A program made the translations under genes and the position numbers. Below the pieces are notes generated by a model. It was given only the letters and a program-made list of their open reading frames with translations. It was not told the DNA's origin and made no database searches. Shown in pieces: positions 62,612-64,000 of a stretch of DNA of 64,000 nucleotides. Every line of letters starts with the position of its first letter. Position 1 is the first letter of the stretch. The DNA is from Acidiluteibacter sp963716125 (GTDB lineage Bacteria > Bacteroidota > Bacteroidia > Flavobacteriales_E > Vicingaceae), in assembly GCA_963716125.1 (NCBI GenBank), contig OY970294.1, forward strand, positions 496,001-560,000, given 5' to 3'.

Positions 62612-63580
62612 ATTTATTGAGTTAGTCATTTAATTTCTGTATGTTTATCCCTTTAAAATTGCGATTATGGAACAATTCAAAGGACAAGATATCCTAAACT
62701 TTATAAAAGAACTTCCAAATGATGAAGCTTGTAAAGCCTATTTGGCTAAAATAAAATGGCAGGATGGATTTACTTGTAGTAAATGCGGACATACAAAAGG
62801 TTGTGAAAAAGCAGGTTATAATTATCATTGTTATGCATGTAATCATGTAGAAAGTGCCACAGCCAACACGCTTTTTCACAAAGTTAAATTTGGGTTACAA
62901 AAAGCATTTTGTGTTGTATTTGAAATGAGTACAAGTAGTAAAAGTGTTTCAAGTATACAAATGGGTAAACGATTTAGTATTCGCCAAGGAACAGCATGGT
63001 ATTTTATGCAAAAAGTACGAAAATCAATGAAAAGTAGCCAAAAATACCCTTTAGATAAAATAATTCATGTGGATGAGTTTACTGTAGGAGGAAAAGAAGA
63101 AGGGAAACAAGGAAGAAGTTATGATACGAAAAAGAAAAAAGCTGTAATTGCAGTTGAATTAACTGATAACAACAAAATAAAGAGAGTATATATTCAATCA
63201 ATTCCTGATTATTCTGCAAAATCATTGACTCCAATTTTTGAAGAACATATTAGTACTTCTGCTAAAATAGTAACAGATAAATGGAGAGGTTATGAACCTT
63301 TAAAAGAAAAGTATAATATTGAACAAATCCAAAGTAATAATGGAGCAAATTTCAAAGAATTACACATTATAATTATGCAAGTTAAATCATGGCTCAGAGC
63401 AATACCAACTCATGTAAGTAAATGGCATATACAAGCATATTTTGATGAATTTTGCTTTAGGATTAACCGCTCACAATTTAAAACCAATATTTTTCATAAA
63501 ACAATCAACAGAATGGTCCAAAGCAAACCAATTTATCACTATCAAATAAAACAGACGCTAAGTGTGTAACTCAATAAATT
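62611..63580. mobile_element. IS1595-like insertion sequence (about 1 kb)
   Basis: AATTTATTGAGTTA (62611-62624) and TAACTCAATAAATT (63567-63580) are exact inverted repeats and flank the transposase gene. The true tips may be a few bases off; I see no 8-bp target duplication. The left end overlaps the DUF2442 stop codon. Confidence 0.7.
62667..63569 (+). CDS. IS1595-family transposase (ISXO2-like)
   Basis: A 300-residue protein. An N-terminal zinc ribbon has CSKCGHTKGC and HCYACNH. The ISXO2 DDE-like core follows: Asp-Glu in IIHVDEFTVGGKEEGKQG, Asp in KIVTDKWRGYEPL, and late His/Asp in WHIQAYFDEFCFRINRSQF. The length and order match IS1595 transposases. The frame is intact. Confidence 0.92.
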   Translation: MEQFKGQDILNFIKELPNDEACKAYLAKIKWQDGFTCSKCGHTKGCEKAGYNYHCYACNHVESATANTLFHKVKFGLQKAFCVVFEMSTSSKSVSSIQMGKRFSIRQGTAWYFMQKVRKSMKSSQKYPLDKIIHVDEFTVGGKEEGKQGRSYDTKKKKAVIAVELTDNNKIKRVYIQSIPDYSAKSLTPIFEEHISTSAKIVTDKWRGYEPLKEKYNIEQIQSNNGANFKELHIIIMQVKSWLRAIPTHVSKWHIQAYFDEFCFRINRSQFKTNIFHKTINRMVQSKPIYHYQIKQTLSV

Positions 63581-63723
63581 AATTTAAAATTTGACCTGTT
63601 TGCTGTTGCCTCCTTTTGCATTAAATAATTTTCTGTGGATTGTCTTATTCGTAAATGAGTTTAGAACTCATTTATTTACTTTAATAAAATGATTATATTG
63701 AAAGTATCTAAAGTATTAAATAG

Positions 63724-63963
63724 ATGGGAATACAATCAATAAAATTAAATGTAGTTCAAAAAATACTATCAATTGAACAAGAATCTGTTATAAAAAAAAT
63801 TAATGAAATTTTAGAAAACGAAATGATTGTTGGTTATACTGTTGATGGAGACTCCCTAACAAAAAAGCAATACAATCAGCGTATTGAATTGGCTGAAAAA
63901 CAAATTAATAGCGGAGAAATAATCAGCCAAGAAGAATTGGAAAAACAATCTGAAAATTGGTAA
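63724..63963 (+). CDS. Addiction-module antitoxin-like protein
   Basis: A 79-residue acidic protein: LNVVQKILSIEQESVIKKIN at the N-terminus, VGYTVDGDSLTKKQYNQRIE in the middle, and a C-terminal helix rich in Glu and Gln (SGEIISQEELEKQSENW) typical of the toxin-binding part of small antitoxins beside RelE toxins. Overlaps the start of a RelE-like frame. Confidence 0.78.
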   Translation: MGIQSIKLNVVQKILSIEQESVIKKINEILENEMIVGYTVDGDSLTKKQYNQRIELAEKQINSGEIISQEELEKQSENW

Positions 63964-64000
63964 GTAAATCTCCAAATATAATTTGGTCGAATCAAGCTAA
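63957..64000 (+). CDS. RelE/ParE-family toxin, 5' end only, cut by window edge
   Basis: From the TTG at 63957, overlapping the antitoxin stop, the frame reads VSKSPNIIWSNQA. The IIWSNQA string matches the IxWSxxA opening of RelE/ParE toxins. Only about 14 residues are in the window. Confidence 0.6.
   Translation, partial: MVSKSPNIIWSNQA

Overview
The window is AT-rich chromosomal DNA from a member of the Bacteroidota, probably of the Flavobacteriales/Sphingobacteriales type. Pointers are secreted proteins with type IX secretion C-terminal domains, many SusC/D-free lipoproteins, LytTR two-component regulation, promoters of the TAnnTTTG type, and homologues of Bacteroidota-typical families (SDR-type threonine dehydrogenase, DUF2853, DUF2807). 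No rRNA, tRNA or CRISPR array was found.

Layout. 1-10.7 kb: the 5' end of yicC, a lipoprotein, an EamA permease with an ArsC/Spx-like protein, a UPF0104 membrane protein, a Cys/Met gamma-family PLP enzyme, a TrkA-type K+ regulator, an SDR and two tandem M43 metalloproteases. 10.7-22.8 kb: a surface-glycan-like block with a TPR/GT-C membrane protein, two sulfotransferases and a tight minus-strand operon (KAS III, ACP, KAS III, SDR, GNAT, GT2, Asp-hydroxylase-like), flanked by a phosphopantetheinyl transferase and a WecE-like sugar aminotransferase. I read the operon as a small custom acyl-chain assembly line feeding an amino sugar. 22.9-44.7 kb: housekeeping genes (polA, M28 peptidase, cysS, tdh, trhO, tyrosine catabolism hmgA-hppD, aspS, tadA, bacilliredoxin, rplM-rpsI-rpsB-tsf-pyrH-frr). 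44.7-51.1 kb: a mosaic accessory region with an IS256-like and an IS481-like element, duplicated intergenic DNA, a seven-copy motif array and large palindromic repeats resembling cassette recombination sites. 51.1-58.4 kb: secreted/lipoprotein genes around a LytS/LytT pair. 58.4-64 kb: a run of toxin-antitoxin-like modules (MqsR/Panacea-like, ParDE, DUF4160/DUF2442, a RelE-type pair cut by the window end) with an IS1595 element.

Data quality. Single-base indels or nonsense changes break polA, cysS, rpsB, hmgA, hppD, one KAS III and probably the IS256 transposase. Because rpsB and cysS are essential, sequencing or assembly error is the simplest explanation, and each broken gene is annotated over its full span. 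All functional names come from motif recognition by eye; no database search was run.
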